Assembly: GCA_963662175.1 (NCBI GenBank)
Contig: OY759215.1
Location: forward strand, 16,667,079-16,731,078
DNA: 64,000 bases
Source of the DNA: Aradus depressus
Taxonomy: Eukaryota; Arthropoda; Insecta; Hemiptera; Aradidae
Direction of reading: 5' to 3'
Shown: one piece after another, positions 10,541-22,044 of the stretch
Layout: each line of letters starts with the position of its first letter
Position numbering within the stretch: the first letter of the stretch is position 1
Made by a program: the position numbers and the translations under genes
The notes under the pieces: model-generated
Databases searched by the model: none
What the model was told of the DNA's origin: nothing
What the model saw: only the letters and a program-made list of their open reading frames with translations

Positions 10541-13500
10541 TGATAAAATAACCATTGGTAGAACATTAGTTTTCTGATATCTGTAAATCAAGTATTGATT
10601 GTGTAAATATCCATAATATATTAATTGGAAGGTTGGTAGAGCGACGAGCTCAGCTGTCTCGCATCCAACCTCTCATCTTCCGAATTAGCCCCAACCCACT
10701 TGATATTAACCCAGGTAATATCTTTAGATATCAGAACATTTTTTTCACCAATTAATACCTTAGAACTTCAATTTCAGCTGGGTTTTGTTTAGGTTAAGGT
10801 ATTCATTGAAGTATTTTGCAAAACTTTCCATGACTTTTTTGTTCTAACTTTTTTACTAATTTTTGTCGCATCTTTGTCTTTCTATAAAATATGATTTCCT
10901 GGAAGTTCTCAGCGTTTGTTTACCTCAATATGTCCGTATGTTTCTTCTGTTATTTTTATCTTGATATATTTTTTTTTATATAATCTTATTCTTCGAATTA
11001 TTAATAGATTGGATGGTAATTATCTGTCAAATTTGTAAAAGCTTAGTGTTCGCTGTACAACTCCAGTAGATACCAGTAGTGAACTAATAAAACGCATCAA
11101 AATTCCAGTAGATACTTTTGATGCATTTCATAAGTTGACTACCATGTTCCATGTTTTTTTTTCCTTCTAAAACACATTTTAGATAAACTTTGAAAATCAA
11201 CGTAGGCGAAACGTCAGTTGATATGAACATATAGAATTTTGAATATGACAACCTTTAGTTTCTTCTGAAAAAACCTTCACCGATTATAAAGCTTTGTTAA
11301 TTTTTCATTAGTTGAATTATTTATATATGATTATTATGCACAGTATATCTTATAGTTTGTAAGAGAATTTAAATCAAATATATTACTGACCTATTAAAAT
11401 AGATGGTTTTTATAATAAAAAACATCCACCAATTTTCGCATCCGTTTAGTAATGAGACATATATGCCCAGAGAGCCGGTTATTTTTATTATAATTTATTA
11501 CTTAAATTATTGTATGAAATTGCCTTTGCTAGAGAGTAAAGAAAGGTGGCAACCTGATGCTGATAGCCGGCTCATCATAAACCTCATGCCAACCAGTTCT
11601 TCCTGCTGTTCTTCGCGAGCCATGAGGACGTTAATAAATATTCCTGGTGTTCAGTCTATTTTTGTTGTTTTATTTTTTGAGGGAGGCGCTTTTCATAATG
11701 TTATTATCTTTTTCTCTTTTAAAAATAGTTATGATAGCATTCACTTTCCGTACAGCTTCACGTACAATTTTTTGTCTTAGGAATTAGAGAAAATTCAGTT
11801 TATGTACAGGAGTTTTCCGGTTTCAGTACTTCGGTATTTTTTATTAAATAGCAATATTTGTAAAATGTGGGTAATATTTGCTCATTGAGATCAATCTTTT
11901 CTTTCGACATGACAACTGTTTTAAGTGTTGACAGACAATTTATTGCTGTTGACAGTGGAAATAACAAAATAGCGTAAACCTGAAAAGCAGTTGGTTGATA
12001 AAATAGACGAACTGCGTACGTTATTGGTTATAAATTTATGCTTAAAATGAATTAATGTAAGCAATAAGTATTGCCAGTGGAATAAGCTCTTTTGAAATAA
12101 GACCCTCACTTGGTCTGAAGGATATGAAAATGGCTTATATTAGTTCGCCATTACTGCTTGATTGGTGTCTGGCATTATTATAATTGAAAAAGTCTGAATT
12201 AAAAAAAATATAATAAAACTAATTTTAGAAGATTATAAAAGTACTATTGCGATTGATCTTGGATGAAAGAGAGAGTTTTACCACATGATTTCAAATTTCT
12301 CTTCTTGACGTCCCCGGAATGCTGAAAGCATGTTTTTGCAAATAGTCTTCCTCTGTTTGTCGCAATGACGTACTATCGACACTATCCTGGATCAAATCTG
12401 GCTAACGGCTCAGTAAGTCGAAACCAAGTTTTGGTAAAATATTTGACATGTAAATAGAGAGCCCTTTTGTTGTTATTTTTGAGAAAATTGGCGAATGCTT
12501 CGAAGTGATATGTGCTATAGTTTTTAATTATTTTTTTTATTTTCAAATAGAACGGTATAGTTTTCATAACGGTTTAATTATGAACTCAGTATTGGGGTTA
12601 AAAGTTATACTTCTAAACTTTGTAGATATCTTGAATAATTTCAATGAGTTTTCTGTAATAATCCTGATAATTTTTTAACTGCATCGCTTTCTATGACAGT
12701 GATTGTGTTATAGTTGAAAAAATTCAATTATCAATCCGCAGTATCCTTAATTGTTTATTAAAAAATATATACATATATTTGATAGACTTATCTTTTTTCC
12801 CTGCGGGCTTGTTTGTTTACTGTTATTTTTAATTAATTATTTAAGACATGCATTTTGAAATGTTATTCATGAGTGTCTGTTTTAAATAAATTAATTTTCA
12901 AGATTCTTCTAATACTGAATATAACTATTTTTTTTTTGTTTGTGTATATGTTGTGTTGTAAACATATTTTCTTTACTATTTAAATGTTACCTGTGCTCTG
13001 TGATAAGTTGTCAACAATTTCTGTTTTATAATATTTTGATGGATCTAAATAATAATTTTTTATGAAATATTATTTATATTTATTTTCGGAGAGAAACATA
13101 CAAAGATCCGTTTAAGTTCACAAGAAGAAAAACTATCTTAAATATTGCGCATTTGTTGATTGAATGAATTATTGTTGAATTATCACAAAACTAGAAAGAA
13201 GGGAATTTTTTTTGATAATTATGGATTGCGGGTCCATTTACTGAAAGTCAATATTTCATGAAGTTTTTCGTGATTTCAGTATACAAGTGGAATGAAACCC
13301 TGGTTCGCCTCTTATTTTGTAATTAAAATAATAGTTTATTTTCAAATAAGGTGATTAGGAGTTGGAATTATAATATGTGTATATAATTTTATTTCATAAT
13401 TCACTTCCCGTTTGAGTAATAGTATAAGTATATATATACATTTTAATACTAGTCCTTAATTTGTGTTCTTGGATAAATTTTCTTCAAAGTAGTTGCTGTT

Positions 13501-14065
13501 GTTCTAATTTTCATATTGTAGTTGTACATTGTATTATTTAATTAGTTTTAGATAAAATTTCATTATTTAGGGATTTAATGCACAATTATTTTTCTTGATA
13601 TATGTTTAAAATCATTATTTAAAATAAAAAAGAGCAAAAATACAATTTAGTTATTGCTTTCTTAATTCCCTGATATGACATTTCTACATGTGTATCCCAG
13701 AGCCAGAAACTTGTAGGAACTTAAGCAAAAGGTGAGTTTAATGTTGGCCCCGTAACACTGATACTAACTTTTAAATATGCACAAGAGGATAGATACAGGG
13801 TTCCCTTATGAGGTGAAATTTGAAGTACTAACATAAAGGGCCGTTAACCCTTACTTGGGCTTCACTTCACCTCCAGGATCTTAACTTAAATGCTTGGCTT
13901 GCTTAGCGAGAGGTATAGATTTAGGTTAGACATTAGAAATATCAGTGGGGCTTAAATACACTTAGTTTGACTATAAGAGGTATAAACACTTGATATTTCT
14001 ACTAATATTTCTTAGTCTCTTCTGGCGTGATTGTTAGTTACTTTTTTAAGCATTTCTTTCATGTC
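10541..14065. other. AT-rich non-coding stretch
   Basis: No supported gene. It contains a short hairpin-like pair (GCATCAAAA at about 11094 against TTTTGATGC at about 11120, loop CCAGTAGATAC, itself repeated just upstream) and scattered A/T runs. Open frames at 11403-11780, 11921-12109 and 12382-12567 show no splice signals or recognisable motifs. Confidence 0.45.
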
Positions 14066-14071
14066 CTATGT

Positions 14072-14212
14072 CTTTAGCTATTTGGCAATATTTCGGGACA
14101 CTTCCACGTCCCTTCTTCGGGTCTCGATGTACTCATTGATCTGTTATAATTTATAATCTCTGAAGAAGAGATATGGAAGTGACCCGAAATATTGTCAAAT
14201 AGCTGAAGACAC
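14072..14212. repeat. Foldback carrying two hammerhead-like cores
   Basis: An imperfect inverted repeat of about 45 bp per arm (TATTTGGCAATATTTCGGG... against ...CCCGAAATATTGTCAAATA). The minus-strand core (14120-14087) reads CCGAAGA, a perfect 5-bp stem II GGGAC/GTCCC, then GAAATATTG. The plus-strand core (14160-14192) reads CTGAAGA with a decayed stem II and the same CCCGAAATATTG. After GAA the bases ATAT form a palindromic mini stem III. The layout matches the PLE-type cores elsewhere in the window. Confidence 0.45.
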
Positions 14213-14219
14213 CTCTGGA

Positions 14220-15260
14220 AGAAATACCAGAAGAAATTAGCTAATGTAGGATAATCAAAAGAGATTCCTACAAATCAATGGATTGTAATAAGTCGACGTT
14301 CTATTTGAAGGGTTTTAGCTTTGAAATTTACAATATTTAATGAAAAACACATAAAGCTAAATTGGAAGAAGATTTATCAATAATAATACATACAATATAC
14401 CTCTAAGAACGACTTATCGTGTGAGAGCTTGAAGAATCAGCCAACGCTAGAGCAAGCGCATTGATGAGAGACACGCGAGCTCATCCTCAAGTAAGACAGA
14501 ATGAGACTGAACTAACCGCTCTTTTAAGCCAGGCCTTCTTCATCCTCTCATTTCTTTTTTGTGATGCGATGCCAGTCTTGCTTCACTTGTTGTACCAATT
14601 TTTGCCTAGCCAGTGAGTGGAGTGTCCTCTCTGCGCTATCACACCGCATGCCACCACAAGCTGAATGTCTGAAGAGGAGTATCTATTCTAGTTGCCAAGA
14701 GTGGTATGAGAGAGACAGTACAACCACCGGCAGCTCGTGGCAAAATTTCTAAATGAATTTTGAGAACATTTAAAAAACAAATATAGAAAGGGGGGAAAAA
14801 ATGAATTTAGGTAAATTAGTCGAGGTTCCAATTCCGCAGAAGGGCTGTTGTGCAACTGTATACTGGAATGGATAATCTCTTGATAATGAGATAAATACTA
14901 AAAATGTATAATCCAGAAGGACATTGGTTCAACCATCAATAGCATGGGTACTGCATATTAAAAATCAGAATATGTTGGGCTGCCCTGAGGCATCTTTGAA
15001 CAGTTCTCCCGATTCCATACATTATAGGAGCCGGTACGATGAATAGAGTCGTGTGGGACTTCTCCATCTTCGTGTTGTGGTCATATACTGCGGGAACCTT
15101 ATCTAGTTCACGATGAAGTTGATTGTTCTTGTCCAAACAAGGGCGGACTTTGTTGTGAAACGTCTGTCGACTTCCATTTATAACGATTGTACGGTGTGCT
15201 GTGTTTATTAAGAACGAAGTACTACTGTCTATATATGTTCAGTTTAAATTTTATAATAGT
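14220..15260. other. Non-coding stretch, nothing assigned
   Basis: Moderate-complexity sequence with two short GC-richer patches (about 14420-14750 and 14930-15150) that might be decayed element or exon remnants. I could not match any frame to a known family. Confidence 0.35.
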
Positions 15261-15265
15261 TAAAA

Positions 15266-15415
15266 ATTCTTCTTATTGAGAGGTCCAAATTCTTCTTATT
15301 GAGAGGTCCAAATTCTTCTTATTGAGAGGTCCAAATTCTTCTTATTGAGAGGTCCCAATTCTTCTTATTGAGAGGTCCAAATTCTTCTTATTGAGAGGTC
15401 TAAATTCTTCTTGTG
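15266..15415. repeat. 23-bp minisatellite, about 6.5 copies
   Basis: Head-to-tail units of ATTCTTCTTATTGAGAGGTC plus CAA, with single substitutions in the fourth and sixth copies (tccCaa, tcTaa). There is no spacer variation, so it is not CRISPR-like. Confidence 0.95.
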
Positions 15416-16034
15416 TTAGATATTTTGTCTGAATGAATGTTTATAATGGTTTCAATAAGCAAGTATGGCAGTTGGGCAAATTTTGAAAGAACACTATTCC
15501 CGATTATCCAGTGTAATGATGGTAGCAGGTACCGGGATAAAGCAAATTCACGGTTAATCCATAAAGCTGAAGTAAATATGGTTGTTTTCATTTAGAAATT
15601 AAGTTAATGAGGTTAAATAAATGATGAGGACTCTTAGAATCACGACTGAGAAATATTCACTCATTAACAGAACCTTACTTAATATGTTGAGACGCTATGG
15701 ATTCTTTTTGCGGACCCAGAGCGACTTATTTCTTGTTAACTATGAGGACTCTTTTCAATGTTTGTTAGAAAGTTATTAAGTTTTAAAATTGAAAAAAAAA
15801 AAAAAAAAAAACTTTATTCTGAGATCAAACTTTTTCAGTTGTGCATTTGATCTATATACTGTTTTTTTTTGTCAATGTAAATGTATGAAAATAATGTTTT
15901 TAGGTGAGCTTATGAAAGGAAGATATAGATTGCTTTGAGGCTGGTAAGAAAATGCTCCATTTCTGTATAGTATTTTTTTAAAGCGGTTGTAGTTCTTGTA
16001 GTTTTTTGATTATTATAATTTCTTTAAAAAACTA

Positions 16035-16792
16035 CAGTGGCGGCAAAAGTATTTGCACCCACTCAATTTTTTAAATATTTTAATCCGGGCGAATTAAAAC
16101 TTCAATCTTCTTTACACAAATAAAAAATACATTAAAAAGAAACAAATTCTCATATAAAGAAAATAATAACACGTTAATCATCAATAAAAATGAAAAAAAT
16201 AAATTGAAAAATTCCTTGGAAAAAGTATTTGCACAACTGAGTTTTTACAATTAACACTTTTATTTTTAACAGTTAATATTTAGTAAACAGTCCTTTAGCA
16301 TCACGGCTTGTGTCTTGACATAGAATGGACCAGGTTTTTTATTAAATCAAAATAGATTTTTCTCACTCTTTCGCTTAAATGTTTTTGAGATGTTTTCGCC
16401 CCGGAATGTGGTGCTTCTTTACCTTCTGATCAAGGACATGTCATACATAAAATATCAGCCACTTCTTAGTTTTGTTGGCAGTGTGCTTGGGGTCGTTCTA
16501 TTGCTGAAAGACATAACCGTCCTGGATCCCCAATTTTGCGGCACAAGCCCTCAAAAACCCTGCAGTAATCTTTAGCACAAATGGTCTAATCTATATAGTT
16601 GTGCAAATACTTTTTTCCAAGGAATTTGTCAATTTATTTTTTATTGTTCTTGATGGTTAACATGTTATTATTTTCTTTATATGAGAATTTGTTTCTTTTT
16701 AATGTATTTCTATTTTTGTAAAGAAGTTTTTATTCGCCCGGATTAAAATATTTAAAACATTGAGTGTGTGCAAATACTTTTTGCCGCCACTG
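16035..16792. mobile_element. Degenerate Tc1-type transposon with ~200-bp terminal inverted repeats
   Basis: Begins CAGTGGCGGCAAAAGTATTT and ends with its reverse complement. It is flanked by TA on both sides (16033-34 and 16793-94), the Tc1/mariner target. The inverted repeats extend about 200 bp inward (16035-~16245 against ~16585-16792). The roughly 340-bp interior is a fragment of a transposase gene on the minus strand, so this is an internally deleted relic. Confidence 0.9.
16400..16570 (-). pseudogene. Tc1 transposase remnant
   Basis: Minus strand 16509-16456 reads FQQ-stop-NDPKHTANKTKKWL, the Tc1-family catalytic-core signature (FQQDNDPKHTA...) with the catalytic Asp codon turned into TAG. 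Flanking residues drift out of frame. Only about 60 codons remain, so no active enzyme can be made. Confidence 0.8.
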
Positions 16793-16889
16793 TAGTTTAG
16801 TGAACATTTATACTGTTTGCTAGTTAAGTTAAATAATATAAAAAGCCAACCTTGCATACATTTTATAAAACTAATTTTTTTCTTTTCAG

Positions 16890-16906
16890 GTAATTTACCC
16901 TCCTGG
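16890..16906 (+). CDS. Putative 17-nt microexon (VIYPPG)
   Basis: TTTTTTTCTTTTCAG acceptor, 17 nt, then a consensus GTAAGT donor. Read from the phase-0 exon at 942-956 it codes Val-Ile-Tyr-Pro-Pro-Gly(GG-). The next exon must supply one base, and both candidates (17199 and 20721) then read Gly-Trp. Strong splice sites this close together, with frames matching on both sides, make chance less likely. Microexons of this size are commonest in neural genes, which is only a hint here. Confidence 0.4.
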
Positions 16907-17198
16907 GTAAGTGAATAATTAATTAATTTTGTATTTTTTTGAAATAATTCGAAACTATATCATACTGTTTCATGCGAAGTTCCAAAATTAAGCAAATTCT
17001 GACTTGCAACCTTGTCTGTGTAATTGTTAAAAGTTGGGCAAAAGTTCTACAAGCATGCTAGCAAACTGCCAATTAATTTTGGGAAACGTCAGAAACCTTG
17101 CTAAAATATCAAACTTTGGCCTGATTCGACTTATTTTATACTGTTTTTTTTTACTAACTTTTTTCTGTTTTTATTACAATAAAGTTTTGTTGTTCTAG

Positions 17199-17298
17199 CT
17201 GGAAACTTATTAAGACAGTGGTCTTGTTACCAAGAGCAATACGTCAAGCGCGCTCTCAGCTACTTGTGTGTCCATCGATAACTGTGGGGAGCGTCTAA
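17199..17298 (+). CDS. Candidate terminal exon for the microexon gene
   Basis: Acceptor TTTTGTTGTTCTAG at 17198. Continuing the microexon phase gives Gly-Trp-Lys-Leu-Ile-Lys-Thr, then VVLLPRAIRQARSQLLVCPS, ITVGSV and stop TAA 17296-17298. The spliced product would be 43 residues (start at 942). An ATTAAA variant poly(A) signal lies about 60 nt after the stop. It competes with the exon at 20721; alternative splicing or error in either is possible. No family recognised. Confidence 0.28.
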
Positions 17299-17523
17299 GA
17301 AGAGGAGCGACACTATCAACAGTTGGCTTCACTTTTGTCAGTGTATATGTTGAGAATTAAATTAAATTGTGCCACAAAACCGTTACATAATTCATAATAC
17401 ACATATTTATTAGTAATTGTGTACTGAAAATCTTATCTTACAGGTCTACACGCACTTTCGCAGTTCGTTTGCAACACTGTAGCGGTTTAGGTTCCTTCCG
17501 GAATTCCGCTGATCCTGCTAAAT

Positions 17524-17829
17524 GTTAGATTAGGTTTTATGACTCATGCCCGGGCTTTAACTACGAGGTCATATCGCCTACTACCAGAGAGCTCTTTCGT
17601 CACTCTGGTGGACATGAGCCCGACTCTACTGTGGGAGTCCTAAATTTTGCCTACCCTAAATTTTTATTCACTTAGGGTAGGGGTCTTTAACGAGTACCAG
17701 GCTCGGGACCATCGCTTAGCGTCCCAGCCGAAGGACGGCGTGCTTAAGTTTATTTTACCTCCCAGATAAAATAAACTAAGAGCCTTGGTCGGGTTTCGAA
17801 CCCACGATCTTGAGCCAGAAGACAAGCTG
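17524..17829 (-). repeat. SINE-1 copy
   Basis: Good match to the family from the GACTCATGCCCGGGC tail to the B-box (GGGTTTCGAACCCACGATC, plus orientation of the complement). The tRNA-like head is cut after GAGC.CAGAAGACAAGC. Confidence 0.9.
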
Positions 17830-18125
17830 CTAAATGTTAAATGTTAGGCGTCATAATGTTTCAGCGCTATTTAAGAGTATGAGGACTGTCCTCATAACTC
17901 ATTTTCACAACCGAATTCGATGTTCGAATTAGAACCAATTAAAGACTCCGCGTAACTGTTTCGACGTGGGAATGAATGTTGGTTGAACTGAAGCCTTCCT
18001 AGTATTTCCAAATAGTTCTGACCTGTCTAAATGAATCCAGTTTTCCAGTCAATTCTATGAAGAATAACATGACCTTCAGATTTAATGAAAAATGATATAA
18101 TATATTTAAATCATCTTGGCTTCTA

Positions 18126-18475
18126 GGTTAGGTTAGGTTTTATGACTCATGCCCGGGCTTTAACTACGAGGTCATATCGCCTACTACCAGAGCGCTCTAT
18201 CGTCGCTCTGGTGGACATGAGCCCGACTCTACTGTGGGAGTCCTACATTTTTGCCTACCCTAAATTAATTTTTATTCACCTAGGGCAGGGGTCTTTAACG
18301 AGTACCTGACATCGTACAGGCTCGGGACCATCGCTTAACGTCCCATCCGAAGGACGGCGTGCTTAAGTTTATTTTACCTCCCAGATAAAATAAACTAAGG
18401 GCCTCGGTCGGGCTACGAACCCACAACCTTGAGCTCAGAAGTCAAGCACGCATACCACTGAGCTACCGGCGCCCC
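18126..18475 (-). repeat. SINE-1 copy, near full length
   Basis: The best reference copy, about 345 bp. Read on the minus strand: head GGCGCCGGTAGCTCAGTGG (A-box TAGCTCAGTGG), a cysteine- or aspartate-tRNA-like arm, a B-box region (GTTCGTAGCCC, slightly decayed), then TTAGTTTATTTTATC, CGTCCTTCGGATGGGACG, CTCGTTAAAGACCCC, and the tail with GAGCGCTCTGGTAGTAGGCG and GCCCGGGCATGAGTC. Transcription would use the internal pol III promoter; reverse transcriptase must come from a LINE. Confidence 0.9.
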
Positions 18476-18839
18476 CCTTGGCTTGTATTATTTTTTAATA
18501 ACCTATACTGACATATTATACTTGCAATATAACTTATAGGAACTCTCCTACAACTTATAGGAACTATCACATACCTAAGTATTTCAGGAAATTACATTTT
18601 TATTAAGAGCAATAATGTATACAGCCAAGGACGGTTGGACGTCTTAATTAAAGCTATTTACAAATGCTTTGATTCTTATTACAAGAGTGTTTCTTTATTG
18701 AGTTCTTATATACATTTTTTATATACTTCGTCGAGTGTTTAGTGTAGGGGAAGTAGAAGAAAAATTTCATTTTAAGTTAAAAAAAAAAAAAACTTTATTT
18801 CTGTGCCCAGCGCACGAAGCACTCTCAACTGGAAAATCA

Positions 18840-19185
18840 AAAAAAAAAAAGATAAATTTTAAGGCGAGGCTTGAGTTTGGGTTGGTTGGCACAATTGTTA
18901 AAACTTGGCTCATGGCCATGGTGATTTTCTGTAGGAAGTCTGCGATGCCTGGAAGGCTGATTTCTCCACGAATTTGTGTGTTCCGGACGAACCAGGGTGG
19001 GTTTACTGCCAAACGGAGAACCTTGTTTTCAGCTCTTCAAAGTTTTTGTATGTTAGTTTTCTTTGTGCCCAGCCCGATGGGTGCTCCGTTAGTGAACAGT
19101 GGTCTAAGTAGTGTTCATGATGATTCCATGTTAATTTTGTGTCTAAATGAATGCTGAGATGTTTAATTGTTTCATGGTTAGGAAT
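18840..19185 (-). pseudogene. Jockey-clade LINE, 3' end of pol
   Basis: Minus-strand frames contain HLSIHLDTKLTWNHH (YLGxxLDxKLTW-type), then after a frame break ENKVLRLAVNPPWFVRNTQI, then REISLPGIADFLQKI-like sequence. This is the conserved C-terminal end of Jockey-type polyproteins. Frameshifts and A-rich 3' sequence show a truncated dead copy. Confidence 0.75.
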
Positions 19186-19487
19186 TTAGTCTATGTAAGC
19201 GTTGTGTTGTTTTAAGTTTATAATTTGTTTGTTTTCAATTTCAGACAATTTCGACGGCTCTTGTTTGTACAAATACACTCTTCTGTTTTTCACAATTATC
19301 CGAAGAGTTGAATTTAAAACGAATTGTCGGTCGGAACGACATGGACAGGCCTTTGGTCCGGCGCTATGAGAGGGGCCAAAGACGTGAGATGGGAATCCCA
19401 CTACATGTCGGGCAGTGTCCGCCTCGCACCCCGGCTGGACAAACCATTCATCTTCTGAACATCTTCATTCTCCCCTCTTTTTAGTTG

Positions 19488-19812
19488 TTTATTGTGACTC
19501 ATGCCCGTGATTTTAACTTCGAAATATCGCCTATTACCAGAGCGCTCTTTTTCGCTCTGGTGGACATGAAGCCGACTCTACTGTGGGAGTCCTACATCCT
19601 CCCTACCCTAAATTTTTATTTACCTAGGGTAGGGGTCTTTAACGAGTACCTGACATCGTACAGGCTCGGGACCATAGCTTAACATCCCATCCGAAGGACG
19701 GCGTTCTCAAGGTTTTTTCACCTCTCAGATAAAAAAAGGGCCTCGGCCGGGTTTCGAACCCATCTTGAGCTCAGTAAGCAAGCACTCATACCAATGAGCT
19801 ATCGGCGCCCCC
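19488..19812 (-). repeat. SINE-1 copy
   Basis: Nearly full length but diverged: tail GACTCATGCCCGTG, core CATCCGAAGGACGGCGT, head ending GAGCTATCGGCGCC on the plus strand. Confidence 0.9.
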
Positions 19813-20720
19813 ACTTCATATCTATTGATGTATGCAGACTCTTTGTCTGAAAAATAAATTTTAAGCTGAGAGAAAGTTTAGCTCAAGCTAAGAAAATTTA
19901 AAAAATGTATGGATTTTAGCGGATTTAATGGCGCACAGAGTTGTGTCAAGTCTTCTTATATCATCCATTTATTCCTAAAAAACGTATATTTTCAAAGGAC
20001 ATTTAGCGCAATATAATATTGCATATCAAAATGATCAGTGGCACCGTTTTCAATATAAATTATAATTTCCCTTCTTAAATATTGTTCTCTGGTCGTGATG
20101 ATAAAATTGTAGATCGAATAGGAAATTTCGCAATAGCGAAAGCTATTAGGCAATAGGTACTACATTTTTAAATGAAAGACAAAACAAAGACAAATAAAAA
20201 CCCATGATATTATTAACAAAAAATAATTTACTATAAAAACTATACTATTTACAAAATAAATTATTGGTTGCAATATTGTGATTTTATTTTTATTTTGTGC
20301 ACATATTCTATTATTGTAAAACCAATATTCATTCTAGCTATGTCATCTTAATCTACAAAAACTACACTTAAATACACTATAATATACAGAAGACATTTTC
20401 TAAAGAGTTTCTAAATATATTTTTAATTTATTTATAAATTTTATTTAAGAATTTTTAGTTGATCATTATAGAATTAACGTGTCCTGTTAAAACTGCTTTT
20501 CTTTATTATAGAAACTCAGATTGAGAGAGTAAATTGTAAGATTAGCAAGTTCCTTTTATCGCGAATTCACGTTTTCTGCGCCACATCTTTCTTAATGAAT
20601 GATTTTAGAAATTGAAGAATAGAACTGCATGAAACTTGGTTAAAAACTCACATCAAGTGGATTCTGAGGGTTTGGTTCTTTTTTACCTTCTGCTTCCTCT
20701 CGGGTCCAAACATCTTTCAG

Positions 20721-20778
20721 TTGGTTCGTTCCTTCAATGGCGGACAGCGGGGTTGAAGCCGGAGAGCAGAGCGAAGCG
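20721..20778 (+). CDS. Candidate third exon of the microexon gene
   Basis: CATCTTTCAG acceptor, 58 nt and a good donor (GCG|GTAAGC). In the phase left by the microexon it reads Gly-Trp-Phe-Val-Pro-Ser-Met, then ADSGVEAGEQSEA, and ends in phase 0. It also contains its own ATG (20737, context TTCAATGGCG), so it might be an alternative first exon (MADSGVEAGEQSEA). The continuation was not found; the next exon may be beyond the window. Confidence 0.3.
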
Positions 20779-20889
20779 GTAAGCGGGCCTGATAGCCTAT
20801 CGGTAGTAGAATGCTATTTAATTTTTTCACAGTTGTAAGATACACTGGGTATTCGACGGTGTGTACACCTAGGCACCTGAGCATCCAAT

Positions 20890-21106
20890 ATTTTTATCTC
20901 TTTCCAGTTAGTTCTACTGCGGGGGTCCTAAATTTTGCCTCAGGATTAATTTAATGAGTACCTGACAACGCACAGGTTCGAGACCGCCCCTTAACCTTTC
21001 CCTTGAAGGACGCCGTGCTCAAGCACCTTCTAGATAAAAAATCTAAGGATCGGCTATTTTGAGCTTAATAGCCACGAACGCTACCCCTGAGTTACTGGCG
21101 CTCACA
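20890..21106 (-). repeat. SINE-1 copy, strongly diverged
   Basis: Retains CTACTGcGGGgGTCCTAAAT, GAGTACCTGAC, CACAGGtTCGaGACC, GAAGGACGcCGTGCTCAAG and a decayed head (CTGAGTTACTGGCGC). The tail beyond 20890 is hard to align. Confidence 0.7.
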
Positions 21107-21861
21107 CACTCATGTAAGTTAATAACTAACTTCACTAATTATTAGTGACAAATCCAAATTAACCAAATAATTGTGCTACTATATGTTAGTATGTTAATAT
21201 CCGGAAAACATGCTTTATGATTAAAAGTGTAATTTAAATTCTGATTTATTTTTTTATTTTATTTACTTTTAATTTTATTTTCGAAATTCGCCTGGTCCTA
21301 CAATAAATTATAACGTACAGAAATAAACTCTCCTTCTACAAGGGTAGAAATAGTACAGAGAAGTGTGGTCAGATCGCACATTGAAGGGTTTCGTAGGCAT
21401 ACTTCATAGTAATACTTCCCATGGAGAGATTTTTTCAACAAACGGGCGCATTTTTCCGGTCTTTGTGTTAAGAAACTGTAATTATACGTCAACGATCATT
21501 TTAGAACGAAAACACTAGGGTTTAAAAAAACAATGAACTAAGAGACAGTTCTTTAGCCGTAATGTTCTTCACCGTAATTTTCAGTCTTGTGTCCGAAACT
21601 TTCAGCTTAAAATGTTGGTTTTAGCTGGAAATAAGTGAATACCTGCAGCCTCCAGGTCACCAAGATATATCAAACATTGGGAAAATATTCAATCGAAATA
21701 CGAAAATATCTGCTAGTTGCAATTCTTACTAGACAGATAAACCAAGGTAGAAATCCCATGAAAGCAGTGTATGCAGATTCAAGGGATAACAGTAATCTCG
21801 ATTAAGAGTAGGAGGAGAATCAACATTAGATTTCAGAAGAAAAAAAAAATATTAAAAGTCT

Positions 21862-21867
21862 TTTATT
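21862..21867 (-). terminator. poly(A) signal of the carboxypeptidase gene
   Basis: AATAAA on the minus strand, about 180 nt downstream of the TAG at 22045-22047. It is the first canonical signal after the stop. Confidence 0.5.
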
Positions 21868-22044
21868 TGTCCATTCTTTTTCTTCCTCTTCCTAAATATG
21901 GAAAAACGAGTGAAGACCTCAACCGGTCCGCTCCCCCCCAGCTCTCTGTGCGAACTGACCCACACCAAACAACGCAACGGCTACTACACTGCGCTCTGGA
22001 ATGTGGCGGAACCCTCAGATGACGGAAGTGAGGAAAAACCTGAT

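Noticed and set aside
15266..15415. CRISPR array
   Set aside because: Units abut with no unique spacers; it is a plain minisatellite in a eukaryotic genome.
18735..19157. 140-codon plus-strand frame
   Set aside because: Antisense to the Jockey pol fragment, which has the recognisable motifs.
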